From NCBI GenBank assembly GCA_023053685.1, contig JALIGW010000002.1, forward strand, positions 240,327,177 through 240,391,176: a DNA stretch of 64,000 nucleotides, in the 5' to 3' direction. The stretch is from Diadophis punctatus similis. Lineage: Eukaryota > Chordata > Lepidosauria > Squamata > Dipsadidae. A program made the position numbers and the translations under genes. A model generated the notes under the pieces. That model searched no databases. It was not told the DNA's origin and was given only the letters and a program-made list of their open reading frames with translations. This document shows positions 10,580-22,134 of this stretch, one piece after another; the first letter of the stretch is position 1; every line of letters begins with the position of its first letter.

Positions 10580-11029
10580 CTGAAAAAGAGCAAGAGTAGG
10601 ATCTCCCTTTAATCAAAAACATTGTTTGGGTAAAATTGTTGGTGTGAACGACTGTATGTAGATGTCTAGAAGAGCTTAATACCATTTTTTAATGTCATAA
10701 TTTCATAAATGTACTTGTTGAGAGAGAAGAGAAGAAGGGAGGAAGAAAGGATTCAAGGAGGGAAGGCAGTTCCAGTATTTTTACCTTTCTACTTCTGAAC
10801 CTGTTGAAAACTGGAACCCAGACTTTTCTCAGTGCTTTAAGGCACCAATGAGATCCAGCTTACAATGGAATGAAGTTCATGTGAATGCTCCCTTAGCATG
10901 GCTTATGCCAGCTGAAATGGATAAACACTACTTTTGCCATGGAGAAAGACAGCTAGATTTCCCCTTTGAATAGGAGTTAGATAGGGAGTGAGGACATCAA
11001 AATGCATTCCTCTCTTTTGTATAAGCAGA

Positions 11030-11680
11030 ACAGAGGTGCTATTCACTTACTTTCCCTACCAGTTCGCAAATGTGAGCATGTGCGTGTGCATGTTTGTGTG
11101 CTGGCTTTGCTCTCACATGCTCCTTCCACGCATGTATGCGGCCTTCCACACTTGCCCTTTGCTCATGCGTTCGGCTTTGCATGCATGCACGTGGCTCCAA
11201 AATGTGCCCAAATAGGACAGCATAGTGCCATAGCGGGTGGGTGGACTCTCAGATTGTTACTACCAGTTCGCCCGAACCGGTCGAACTGGCTGAATGCCAC
11301 CTCTGAAGAAAAAGACATTCCTTAAGGTCAAGGGGGAAGTTTGTCTCAGTCCCAACTCATGATTACTCTCCTCTCCTCTCCTGATCATGGGAAAGAACTC
11401 AGACAATGACTTTCAAAAAGAGTGTATGCGCGCATGTGATTGTGTGTGTGTGCGCGCACTGGCTTCGCTCTCACGCACTCCTTCCACGTATGTGTGTGGC
11501 CTTCCGCACATGTGCTTTGCTCATGCGTTCGACTTTGCATCCATGCATGTGGCTTCAAAATGTGCCTAAATAGGACGGCATAGCGCTGAGGCGGGTGGGC
11601 GGACTCGCAGGTTGCTACTACCAGTTTGCATGAACCGGTTGAATGCCACCTCCGAAGAGAAAGACCTTCCTTAAGGTCAA
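11030..11680. repeat. Two tandem units of about 370 bp with a short inverted-repeat element
   Basis: Unit 1 (about 11030-11430) and unit 2 (about 11430-11700, with remnants to 11860) share the CA-rich segment, ACCAGTTCGC...GAACCGG, and the flank CTTAAGGTCAAGG...GAACTCAGACAATGACTTT. Unit 1 includes CAGAGGTGCTATTCAC and GAATGCCACCTCTG as terminal inverted repeats of an hAT-like element; the flanking 8 bp agree only partly. Confidence 0.6.
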
Positions 11681-11744
11681 GGAGGAAGTTTATCTCAATC
11701 CCAAATCATGATTCCTCTCTTCTCCTCTCCTGATCAAAGGGACT

Positions 11745-11815
11745 CCAGAGTCCCTTTGGGAGTTGGGCGGCATATAAATTTTATTAAAATAAATAAAAAT
11801 AAAATAAAATAAATC
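11745..11815 (+). mobile_element. L2-like LINE 3' tail
   Basis: AGTCCCTTTGGGAGTTGGGC then GGCATATAAA and an A/T-rich AAATAAATAAA tail: the terminus shared with the LINE tails at 39280, 41035, 57225 and 63020. Confidence 0.6.
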
Positions 11816-11819
11816 GTGG

Positions 11820-12280
11820 GAAAGAACTCAGACAATGACTTTAAAAAAGAGTCTCAGCCTCAGGAGACATAAACCCAGGAATGACCAAAAAAGTGTCAGT
11901 GCCTGAACAGATAGAGCGGTCAAAGGATTATTACATAAGGCTGCCCAGTCTTTCCACCACTTCAATTAGAATGAAGAACACAGCAAAGACACCATGTGAA
12001 GCCCCTTTAGCAAAGAACCACATCATTTGATTGACAACCTGAACCTGTGGCTGCCCACAAAGTAACCATGAGACATGGACACTTGCAAGAATCTGATCAA
12101 TCCTCCTGCAAAATCCAATCAAAGTTTGATTATTGCATTCTGGAATGTGGAAACTCTCACTATTGAGAGCAATGATGTACATAAGTAAATAGTAATTTGA
12201 AACATGGAAGATATATTGTAAAGCAGAAAGAGCAAGAGATGTCATCTCCCTCACAATATTCAATCCAGACTGCCATCTTT
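11820..12280. other. Gene B intron 5, unassigned
   Basis: A 110-codon minus-strand frame (11931-12263) spans this stretch but has no recognisable motif, start context or partner. It may be LINE-derived. Nothing else is seen. Confidence 0.4.
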
Positions 12281-12362
12281 CTCAAATGGTGTAGGAACTC
12301 CTGCTTGAGCAGGGGGTTGGACTAGATGACCTACAAGGTCCCTTCCAACTCTAATAATAAAT
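12281..12362 (+). mobile_element. CR1 LINE 3' tail
   Basis: Only the last 80 bp of CR1: GTGTAGGAACTCCTGCTTGA, GGGTTGGACTAGATGACC, ending in TAATAATAAATCTGAAATC. Confidence 0.85.
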
Positions 12363-12518
12363 CTGAAATCTTATCCTGTATCTTTATCTTTAGGATTTGT
12401 ATCCCTGTTTGCTTCACCTATATAACAGATTAACCTCCAAGATAATTTCTTATAATTCACTGTGACATAAATGTATATTGTTGGAAGAAAAAATCCAGTT
12501 CCAGTTCCAAGCTGGGAG

Positions 12519-12582
12519 TAAAATGGAGACTAATTGGAAAGAAAGATTATGTCTATTGGTGAACAGAACTAGCACACACACA

Positions 12583-12654
<72 letters not shown>

Positions 12655-13187
12655 GCAGGTTCTGGGGCAGTTGACAAAATGGAGTTGAGAGTGGAGTTAT
12701 ACCTTCTTTGGGCTTTGAGCTTCCTGTTCCTGTGCAAGGACATGTCCTTTAATATTCTACATTGGCTGTTATCAGATTCCTATGGGGTCCTGGCTGGCTC
12801 TATAGGCAAGAGGGGAAATGCAAATCGTAGGTGCTGGTCTGAGCTAATCCTGTCAGCTTTTTGGCTTGACTAATTGCTTATCTGAGGTTTTCTACCCTGT
12901 TCCCCCCCCCCTCCCAAATAAGACATCCCCTGATAATAAACCCAATCGGGCTTTTGAGCGCATAGCAATAAGGCCAAGCACTTATTTCAGGGTTCAAAAT
13001 ATAAATATATAAGACAGGGTATTATTTTCGGGGAAACATGGTATCTGACCCAGTCTTTCTGAATGGATTAGCAAATCTGCATTTCTAAAAGCTGGCCTCC
13101 TCAGTTTCTGCTTGGGGCAGGGAAACTGGGGCTGGTTTCTGCCTCCGTTAAGACTTTTCCCCATTTCTCCTTTAGGGGAAATATTCT
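12519..13187. repeat. Direct repeat copy 1 flanking an L1
   Basis: Starts GTAAAATGGAGACTAATTGG, contains a (CA)n run at 12573-12650 and a small TA-flanked element (TACCCTGTTCC...GGGGAAACATGGTA, about 12890-13042), and ends GGGGAAATATTCT directly against the poly(T) of the L1. It matches 14878-15512 with mostly single-base differences, apart from the length of the CA run. Confidence 0.85.
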
Positions 13188-14877
13188 TTTTTTTTTAAAA
13201 AAATAATTTTTATTTGGTATATAAACATTAAAAATGACAAACATACATTGAACACGACACTATATGTACTTACATGTACATATATACATATAAACTTTTA
13301 CGGTAAACGTCTTGACCTTGTCCTTTTATTTATATATTTCTATACAACTATATCTATCTATATATATAATATTTCTCTTCTCATTTTTATCTACTTATAA
13401 GTTATTTATAAATTAATGAATACATACATATATTTATAATACTTATACTTATCTATTATTCTATTGGTTGATAGATTATCCATTATAACTTATCTATCTG
13501 TCTAAACATTTCTATGTTTCTTTTTTTTCATTTCTTTTTTCTAGCCAATTATAAAAGAGGTTCCAAGTTTCAAAGAATTCTGAATTTTTTTTTCTGCTTC
13601 AGTTCTAGTGTTAATTTGTCCAATTCTGCACATTCTAAGATTTTTTTGATTATTATATTTTCTGCTGGTACATCACCTTGTTTCCAGTACTGCGCTAGTG
13701 CTATTCTTGCTGCTGTTAGTACATGGGTTATAGTGTTTCTTTTCTATATTTTGCTCCAACATCCCTAACAAGAAGGTTTCCGGTATGAGATTTATTTTTA
13801 ATTTGGTTATTTCTTGGAGCCAGGCGTGTATTGTTTGCCAGAAGTTTTTAATTTTGGGGCAAGTCCACCACATGTGGTAATAAGTTCCATTTTTGTGTGG
13901 GCATTTCCAACATTTGGGGTTCATGTTTGGGTACATTCTGGCCAATCTCGCTGGTGGAAGATTTCATCTATAATACATTTTATAGGTATTTTCCTTATAT
14001 GATGTTGATTTAGTTATTTTCAAATTTTTAGTCCATATTTCTTCCCATTGCTCCAAATTTATTTCATATCCGAAATTTTTAGTCCAGCTCGTCATATTTC
14101 CCTTTACCATTTCTTTTTTCATTTTATAGTTTATTAAGAATTTATAGATTTTTGTTATCATCTTTTTTTTCTGGTCCCAATAGAATTTTGTCCAATTCTG
14201 ATTTCTTTTTTTGCTATTCCGAATTTTTTCTTGTCTTCCTGTAGTCTAGTTTTAATTTGGTAGTATGGCCACCAGTCTATTCCAATTCCTTGGTCTCTTA
14301 GAGTTTGGATCTCTTTTAAATTTCCTTGTTCGTCCAATATTTGTTCATACTTAACCATTTTATGTATGTCTGTTGTGGTACGGTAGGTAATCGCCTCCAT
14401 AGTTGAAAACCATATCGGAATTTCTTTGTATTGTTGGTGCTTCATTTTGTTCCATACGCTATATAATGACTCTCTAATTTTGTGTTTTTGGAAATAGGAG
14501 TGTGTTTTGTGTTTTCCATCCCATATGAAGCCATGCAATCCTACCTGTAGATCATGTCCCTCGAGAGTTAATATTCTTTTATTATTAATTTTGATCCAAT
14601 CTGTTATCCACTGTAATGATGCTGCTTGGTAATAAGTATCCCATTCTGGGAGTCCAAAGCCCCCTTGCTCTTTATTCTGCTGTAAATATTTTAATTTAAT
14701 TCTTGCCTTTTTTCCTGCCCAAATGAATTAAGATACCATTTTGTTTAGGTTATCAAAATATTTTCTGTCTAATTTAATTGGTATCGTTTGGAACAAATAT
14801 AATAATTTTGGTAGCACTGACATTTTAATCGTCGATATCCTCCCTATTAGTGAAATAGGTAATTTTGTCCATTTAAA
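13188..14877 (-). mobile_element. 5'-truncated L1 LINE between direct repeats
   Basis: Minus-strand L1 ORF2 C-terminal half: LPISLIGRISTIKMSVLPKL near the truncated 5' end, then KNGTYYHMWWTCPKIKNFW, ending in a 3' UTR with poly(A) (poly(T) on the plus strand at about 13188-13200). The frame is broken by several stops. It lies inside gene B intron 5. Its 5' truncation point and its poly(A) each abut one copy of the direct repeat, as a target duplication would. Confidence 0.85.
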
Positions 14878-14930
14878 TGTAAAATGGAGACTGATTGGAA
14901 AGAAAGATTCTGTTTATTGGTGAACAGAAC

Positions 14931-14975
<45 letters not shown>

Positions 14976-15512
14976 GCAGGTTCTGGGGCAGCTGACAAAA
15001 TGGAGTTGAGAGTGGGTGGGTTTTTATGCCTTCTTTGGGCTTTGTATTTGAGCTTCCTGTTCCTGTGCAAGGACATGTCCTTTAATATTCTACATTGGCT
15101 ATTATCAGATTCCTATGGGGTCATGGCTGGCTCTATAGGCAAAAGGGGAAATGCAAATCGTAGGTGTTTGTCTGAGCTAATCCTGTCAACTTTTTGGCTT
15201 GCCTAATTGCTTATCTGAAGTTTTCTACCCTGTTTCCCCCCCAAAAAAGACATCCCCTGATAATAAGCCCAATCGGGCTTTTGAGCGCATGGCAATAAGG
15301 CCAAGCGCTTTTTTCAGGGTTCAAAAAATATATATAAGACAGGGTTTTATTTTTGGAGAAACACGGTATCTGACCCAGTCTTTCTGAATGGATTAGCAAA
15401 TCTCCATTTCTAAAAGTTGGCCTCCTCAGTTTCTGCTTGGGGCAGGAAGACTGGGGCTGGTTTCTGCCTCCCTTAAGACTTTTCCCCATTTCTCCTTTAG
15501 GGGAAATATTCT
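14878..15512. repeat. Direct repeat copy 2 flanking an L1
   Basis: Partner of 12519-13187: GTAAAATGGAGACTGATTGG, a shorter (CA)n at 14934-14971, the same embedded TA-flanked element, and GGGGAAATATTCT at the end. Beyond 15512 the sequence continues as unrelated intron. Confidence 0.85.
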
Positions 15513-16264
15513 ATCTTGGGTTTTTGTTTTTGTTGTTTTTTTCCTGACCCCGTAAAATATCTTGATCAATACTCAAAGAGGTGGGACACTCTCTGGTCAA
15601 GCCTTTCAAAATGTATGATTGTGGAAAATCCCAAGATTTATGGTCATCCCCAAAGTCTGCTGTTGTCACCCACATTCAATGGTGGAGATGGATCCTTCTG
15701 CACAAGGACAACAGTTGTAGCAGCAGATGGGCTTCCCTTCCTGAGCCACCTTCATGAACCCAGGAAGACAGCTTTCTGCACACCTGGAAGGGGGCAAGGG
15801 CTGGGCAGAGAGAGGGAAAGAAATGGCATCCACAAAATGAATTATTGCATTTCCAGAAAGAGGCAAAAGGTAAACGTTTGGGGATCTCCACCCTTGCTAA
15901 ATTTGAAGCCTCCGAAAACCTTGGAGCTCATCGAACTGATTTTGCAGCTTTGGGTTTGCCTACTAAGTTTTCTCATTCAGAAATATTTTATTTTAAATTC
16001 CTAATGAAAATAATCATGGGGAAGTTGAATGAATTCTCTGCTTTGGGAAAATCAATTGTCCCATGACTTAAGCCTAGCTCCCTTGCAGAAGACTGATAAA
16101 CATTTAACTGGTATAGTTAAGGATAATTTTTTCTCATAGATACCTGAACATCTAACCATAGCAGCTGTTTCCTCTCTGGAATAAATGGGATGACTTTTCC
16201 TGCTCCAACTCTGCAATTCTCTTGTTAAGACTATAAAAAGGACACAATAAAATCTTTTCCCCAC

Positions 16265-16492
16265 CTTGTTCAGCAGTTCCATCTTTGCAGTAGCATTCTT
16301 GTAGGTTATGAAGTTGAAATCCAAGGATCCATGTCTTTCTAGACTCCCAAATATCACTTTGCTAACAGACCTATTGGAGAAAATCACTGTGTTTACAATG
16401 TCCAGGTCTGCTACCAGCTCTCCACTCCCATCCAAATATACCCCATCGATGGAATGATTATAAAACTGAGAACTTCAAAGGAACGAATGAAG
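16265..16492 (-). pseudogene. V2R gene B exon 4 with premature TGA and possible bypass acceptor
   Basis: 228 nt between CCATTCCAG and GTGGGG. From the canonical acceptor it reads LHSFL-stop-SSQFYNHS, then IDGVYLDGSGELVADLDIV, matching the lobe-closing segment of V2R exon 4 ([10 protein letters not shown] in genes C and D). A second AG (GAAGTTCTCAG) lies 27 nt downstream at 16466-16467. Splicing there would drop nine codons including the stop and stay in frame. Paralog comparison says the first acceptor is ancestral. Confidence 0.8.
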
Positions 16493-16792
16493 CTGGAATG
16501 GAAGAGAAAATGGACAATGTTACACAGGACAGAGAACGCTCTAGGGCAAGACTCCATAGACTCTTGGGCTGCACTGAAGGATCTGTCCTGTGGAATGCAC
16601 CATAAACATCCCATTGGAAGGACCAAGAATGACTTTGAAAACAAGGGTGGTGCCCTTTATCTCTTCCCATTCATAATTGTCACTGCAGAATTTCGAAAAC
16701 CAATGAGAAGTGGAGCAAAAGAAAGCATCCAGGGTGAGCTAAGTTTGATGCAATCCGGTAGCTCCTACTAATGAGGTCCAAAGTTAAAACCC

Positions 16793-17509
16793 CAGTGGTT
16801 CCCAATCTTCCTAATGCCGTGATTCACGCACCACAACCCGTGCCCCCACCGCAACACACCCCGCCACTGCCATTTGGGTTCTTTTATCATCTGCACATGT
16901 GCAAAGCATTCTGCGCATGCGCAGAGGGTAAACGAACCCAAATGGCAGTGTCTGGGCCAAGTCTTCAGATCCGGGTGAGGTCTCCACTTGCTTTGCATGT
17001 TGCCTCTGGGAGATTTTCAAGCCCCGTCACAAAAGGCATGCACGACTTCAGCGGGGCCAGGACAGGCGGCTGCCTGAAGAAAACCATCCCCTTTGCAGAG
17101 TCTCTCCAATCTTCCTGTACCGTTCGGGGCGAAGGGGATGGCTCACTCTGGGAAACCGCCTGTCCCGGCCCCGTGGAAGTTGCGCACACCTTTTGCGACG
17201 GGGCTCAAAATGCTCCCAGAGGCAACACATGAAGCGAGCATAGACCTCGCCCGGATTTGGAAACTTCGCCCGGACGCCGCCATTTCGGTTCTTTTACCCT
17301 CTACGCATGTGCAGAACGCTTTGCGCATGCACAGAGGCTAAAAGAACCCAAATGGTGGCGGCGGGATGGGTCGCGGTGGGGGCATGGGTTGTGGGCCACG
17401 ATATGGCCAGGCTTGTGGAAATGGGGGGGAGCTGAGCATGCTGGGGTGACCCCTGGGTAATGTCATTCGACCCCCAAAGGGGTCGCGACCCCCAGGTTGG
17501 AAACCACTG
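16793..17509. mobile_element. hAT-like non-autonomous element, CpG-rich
   Basis: Ends CAGTGGTTCCCAATCTTCC and AGGTTGGAAACCACTG are inverted repeats of the hAT type. The interior is GC-rich with internal palindromes around GCGCATGCGCAGAGGGTAAA and its complement, creating overlapping frames on both strands that are not genes. No clean 8-bp target duplication was found. Confidence 0.7.
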
Positions 17510-17930
17510 CCCTAAAGGAAATGGAAGCTGTGCTCAAGCCCACTGAAGGAATTCTGCCAAAGTGAAAAGAAATTTCCCACACAGAAACAATGCTGTAAAA
17601 AATTGATTTACATGGGCAAATCACTAAGAGAAAAATCTCTGCTCACCTTGAGGATGACTATGGGGGGCCTACTAGTAATCTACTAGTACATTCTGCCTTG
17701 AGATGAAAATGGATCACTTGGCATGGAGAAGAGACCCAAGATCTTCACTGTGAAAGATGATCTCTCATTCAAGTTAAGGTCAGCTCCTTGTAATTTTATG
17801 GAACATATATGGAATATTTTATGAACATTCATCACTCTTGCTGATCCTAGAATTTTCCCAGTGCAACTCTTCATCTTCTGACTTGACCTCAGTATGCTTA
17901 GTTTCTTGGCCCAAAGATGTTTCTCCATAT
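17510..17930. other. Gene B intron 3, nothing recognised
   Basis: No mobile-element terminus, coding motif or repeat stands out between the hAT element and the SINE. Confidence 0.5.
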
Positions 17931-18176
17931 TTATTTATTTATTTATTTTGTGAGATTTATATACCGCCCCATAGTGCAAGCACTCTCTAAGCAGTTTACA
18001 CCAGTAAGAAATGTAGATTTATATTGCCCCCAACAATCTCATTTTACCTACCACAGAAGGATAGAAGGCTGAGTCAACCTTGAGCCGGTGAGATTTCAAC
18101 CGCTGACCTGCGGATCACAGTCAGCTAAAGTGGCCTGCAGTACCTGCCTCTAACCACTGCGCCATCTCGGCTCTTA
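17930..18176 (-). mobile_element. tRNA-derived SINE (Sauria-like)
   Basis: Minus-strand copy: ends with ACTGCGCCATCTCGGCTC (head) and begins with GTGAGATTTATATACCGCCC (tail) after a (TTTA)n stretch. Inserted in gene B intron 3. Confidence 0.8.
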
Positions 18177-18179
18177 TCA

Positions 18180-18935
18180 TATCCACAATCTAAGCCCCAG
18201 AGCTCACTTGAAAAGCATTGCCAAAAAGGCATTAAGAGATGTTAACCTAATTTTGCGAAGCTTCTTCTCCAGTAACATTGCATTGCTAACTAGGGCATAC
18301 AAAACCTTTGCCAGACCAATTCTTGAATTCAGCTCATCTGCCTGGAATCCACACTGTATATCAGACATTAATACAATTGAGTGGGTCCAGAGGTATTTCA
18401 CAAGAAGAGTACTCCACTCCTCTGCTCACAATAGAATACCTTATGCCACCAGGCTTGAAATTTTGGGCTTGGACAACCTTCAACTACATCACTTATCTTC
18501 TGACCTTAGAATAGTACACAAAATTGTCTGCTACAATGTTCTACCTATCAACAACTACTTCAGCTTCAACCGCAATAATACACGGGCAAACAATAGATAC
18601 AAATTCAAGGTAAACCTCTCCAAACTCGATTGCAGAAAATACGATTTCAGCAATAGAATGGCCAATACCTGGAATGCTCTACCTGCCTCCATTGTTACTT
18701 CCTCAAACCCCCATAGCTTCAATCTTAAACTGTCTACTGTGGACATCACACCATTCCTAAGAGGTCTTTAAAGGGGCCTGCATAAGCGCACCAGCGTGCC
18801 TACCGTCCCTGTCCTACTGTCCCCGTTTATTTGTACTCATTTCATGTGCTCATGCCCATGTTTATACTTATACCTGTTGTCTCGTACATGTTTGACAAAC
18901 TAAATAAATATAAATAAATAAAATAAAATGCTGAT
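18180..18935 (+). mobile_element. Non-LTR LINE 3' end with RT C-terminal frame
   Basis: An open 187-codon frame (18208-18771) reads FARPILEFSSSAWNPH, IEWVQRYFTRRVL, LEILGLDNLQLHHLSSDLRI and FSNRMANTWNALP. This is the C-terminal third of a CR1/Jockey-group ORF2 (thumb and C-terminal domain). An AAATAAATATAAATAAATAA tail follows. The frame is intact, suggesting a young copy, but no catalytic RT motif is included. Confidence 0.75.
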
Positions 18936-19020
18936 GAGACTGTTTGATGTCCCTGATGCTACTGAGAGTTTTGAGCAGGGGAAGAGGAATCAAAAGGGTT
19001 CTTAGTCAAGGGATGAAACC

Positions 19021-19400
19021 CAGTGGTGGGTTCCTACCAGTGCGGTCCACTATACAGTACCGGTAGTGACCAGCAGATGGTGCTACTTGCGCACGACAGC
19101 TCCGGTGCTGTCTTCACCAGTCTGTCACCCGGCGACATCTTTTTTTGGAATTTTTGGGCTGATTTTGCTTCCTGCGCATGCACGGAAGCAAAATTTCATG
19201 AGGGGACGAGCGTGCGCATGAGATTTTGGCAATTTTTGCTTTCGGGCATTCACAGAAATCGCATACACGCGCGTGTCCCCTTGCAAGATTTTGCTTCCGC
19301 ACATGCACAGTAAGCAAAGTTGCGCAAGGGCGCGCGTGCCGAAACATGGCGATTCACGCGCAGTGCACCGGTATCACGGAGAAGAAGCAACCCGCCCCTG
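19021..19400. mobile_element. hAT-like MITE, TSD ATGAAACC/ATGAGACC
   Basis: 380 bp bounded by CAGTGGTGGGTTCC and CAACCCGCCCCTG, with flanking 8-mers at 19013-19020 and 19401-19408 differing at one base. The interior is GC-rich with CGCATGCACGGAAGCAAAAT-type palindromes. Confidence 0.75.
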
Positions 19401-19836
19401 ATGAGACCCATTCTGAGTCAAGGCTGTCATGGAGCAGAGGGCCTACCCAGCAGGTGAGTGGGTCAAAAGTGTTACACTGCCTAATATTTGCAGCACACTT
19501 TTTTCAATTGTGGATGGCACAGCAGTGCTCCTGCTTATGAAGAAAAGACTTCAAGAAGAAAGAGGTGGAGGTAAAACAATATATTTACCAAGAAGCTATT
19601 AAAAAGGAGTATAAAAATAAAATAAATGAGCAGGATGAAACAAGTGCAAAAGGAAGAGAAATAGAAAGTTGGCATTGATTTAATTTTTATATAAGTCAGA
19701 ACAGTGACCCGGCTTATAATGGTAAAATTGATTCTCAACCGCAATGAATTATCCTGTGATAAGATGGGAGGCCAACTAATTTAATAAATACATCAATGAA
19801 AATAAAATGGGCAGCTGTGCAATAGAAAAGAAATAC

Positions 19837-20649
19837 CTGCCATGCCTTCAGCATTGGAGTTTTCATGTTGTTAACACCTTTAAATGTTGTCCTCCTGGGT
19901 CTTGATAAAAAAGCAGCATTTATGGCCTCTGCCACAGCCCAGACTGTGTTGTAAATGAAATAGTTGTCCAGAGCCAGGATCGGATCCACCTCCTCTTTCC
20001 TCAGAGCCTCCAGTTCTTCTCTCTCCCTGCACCGTCTCCAGACTTTCACCGAAACGGCATCTTTGGTATAAGAACACAGGAAGGAGTTCTTTGCAATGCG
20101 GCTCATCGAAGGATCATACTTTGTGTAACCACCATACTTTGCCATTTGATTACTCTTCATAAGAAAGGAAAAAATGCTATGAATATATTGAGTGGGAAAG
20201 TTGCTGGCTTTCAAAGAAATTGTGAAGTCCCAGCGTAGAGTGGTGATCAGGACTTTTCCTCTAGGAAGTTCAGTAAGTCTTTCAAATATCTGATTCAAAA
20301 GTATAACACCTACAATAAATGTAGTTATCTCTGCACCATACATAAAGACATTCACCTTTCTCCAATTGAGGTATAAATGCCAGTCTATGTTCGCTTTCCA
20401 AGAAGCTGTGGAAAAGGTTTGTGATAAAACTGGGCAAATGCCATTCTTTATCAGCATGGAAGTCAATCTCTTCATGAACCTTTGTCCATTCTCGGTGTCT
20501 GGAGTAAGGAGTGCCACCAAAGTCCACCTGAAATGAAGGAGCAGCTTCACCATCCCTGGATACTGGACTCCTTCATCTGGGAGCATTGGGTAGAAGAAAG
20601 GAAGCTGAGTTTTATCACTCAGAATCTGGGAAATAGAACTATAACTGAT
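19837..20649 (-). pseudogene. V2R gene B exon 3: main ligand-binding exon (open)
   Basis: 813 nt, 271 codons, no stop. Starts ISYSSISQILSDKTQLPFFY after TTTTCAG, continues GVQYPGMVKLLLHFRWT, and ends with LCSYTKDAVSVKVWRRC, NTVWAVAEAINAAFLSR and LKAWQ before GTATTT. These are standard V2R lobe-2 and return-to-lobe-1 landmarks. The exon itself is undamaged; the gene is disabled elsewhere. Confidence 0.9.
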
Positions 20650-20799
20650 CTGAAAAGCGAAAAAAAGTAAAGTATTTTATTTCAGACGCATAAATCCAAA
20701 AGTTTAACCCTAATGGAGCATTCTTATACTCATAGTATAGAAGAACCTTCTGTAGAGACTCCTCTGGTCATTCTTCTCTTATGCTGCTTCTCCAGGATC

Positions 20800-21235
20800 T
20801 TCAACCAGGATGATTAGGGGACTGGAGACTAAAATATATGAAGAACGGTTTCAGGAACTGGGCATGGCTTGTCTAGAGAAGAGATGATCCAGGGGAGATA
20901 TGATAGCAGTGTTACCATATCTGAGGGGCTGCCCCAGAGAGGAGGGAGTCAAGCTATTTTCCAAAGAACCTGAAGGCCAGACAAGGATTAATGAATGGAA
21001 ACTGATCAAGGAGAGATTCCACCCAGAAATAAGGAGAAATTTTCTGACAGTGAGAATAATCAACCAATGGAACAGCTTGCCTTCGGAAGTTGTGGAAGCT
21101 TCATCGCTGGAGGCTTTCAAGAAGAGATTGGACTGCCATTTGTTAGAAATTGTGAACCTTCTCCTGCTTGGGCGGGGAGCAGGTTGGACTAGATGATCTA
21201 CAAGGTCCCTTCTAACTCTGTTAATCTGTCATCTG
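20800..21235 (+). mobile_element. CR1 LINE 3' end
   Basis: CR1 ORF2 C-terminus and 3' UTR. It extends about 100 bp further 5' than its duplicate at 225-565, so the A and B copies stop matching inside this CR1. Confidence 0.85.
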
Positions 21236-22134
21236 TAATCCTCTCACTTCAGTGCAGCATTTTCTTCTTGCAAATAGCCAGCAGAGATGCACAACCTGCA
21301 TTAAGAGTGTGCCAGGAAGGGATGTGTCTGCTTGGATCCTTCTCTCATTTAATAAATTCATCCTTAATTTAATCAATTTCATTAATGGAATTTGGTTCTT
21401 CATTTATAAGAGAGGATGGCTGATTGAATGTTGCATGACTTAAAATGGTCTTCACAAAAAAGACACACCTGTGGGGTTTTGTAGGCTCCCAACATGGTCG
21501 AAATCTGGATGGAGGTGTCAGTATCAGCCTCTTCCAGAACAGCCACTGTGTTTCTCTGCCTTCCACACCTGTAATTGGGAACATTGGCCTCCCCCTCCGA
21601 AAGCAGGTCCAGCAAAGCCTCCGAGGTCATTTGTGCACTGAAATAATTTTCATAGATAATGTAACCCAGATTGACGTTGAATGAAATATTGGGATTCTTG
21701 TTGATCTCCCAGATGGCAAAAGGAAAGGATAGCAATTTCCAGTACTCTGTTCCTGCTGTCCTGAAAATACGAATATATGGAACATAATCAGTGGAAAGAA
21801 CATTTAGTTAACACTTTTGAACAATAATATTTTTAATCCACCCAAGACTAAGACGTTTGGAGCATTGAATTGTGTATCTGATGATTTTTTTTTTCAAATC
21901 TCCAAAAATATCTCACTTATTTGATTGTAACTCTGGAGTCCTTCAATTTTATTTTAAGATACTGTATGCATCTTATGTCTGAAATTATTAGTAGCTTTGT
22001 CTAATTATTTTTTCAAAGTTACATTTGTTAAGAATGTTACATAAAATAAAAAAAATAATCAAAAAAAAGGAAAGAAGGAAAGAGAGGAAGAAGAAAATGT
22101 AGAAGAAATTAAAACCAGAAAGTTACAGATACAG

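Noticed and set aside
11931..12263. 110-codon minus-strand frame
   Set aside because: No recognisable domain and no second copy in the window; could be decayed LINE, not supportable as a gene.
16771..17341. Long frames on both strands in a CpG-rich block
   Set aside because: Inside the hAT-like element 16793-17509; internal palindromes produce paired frames.
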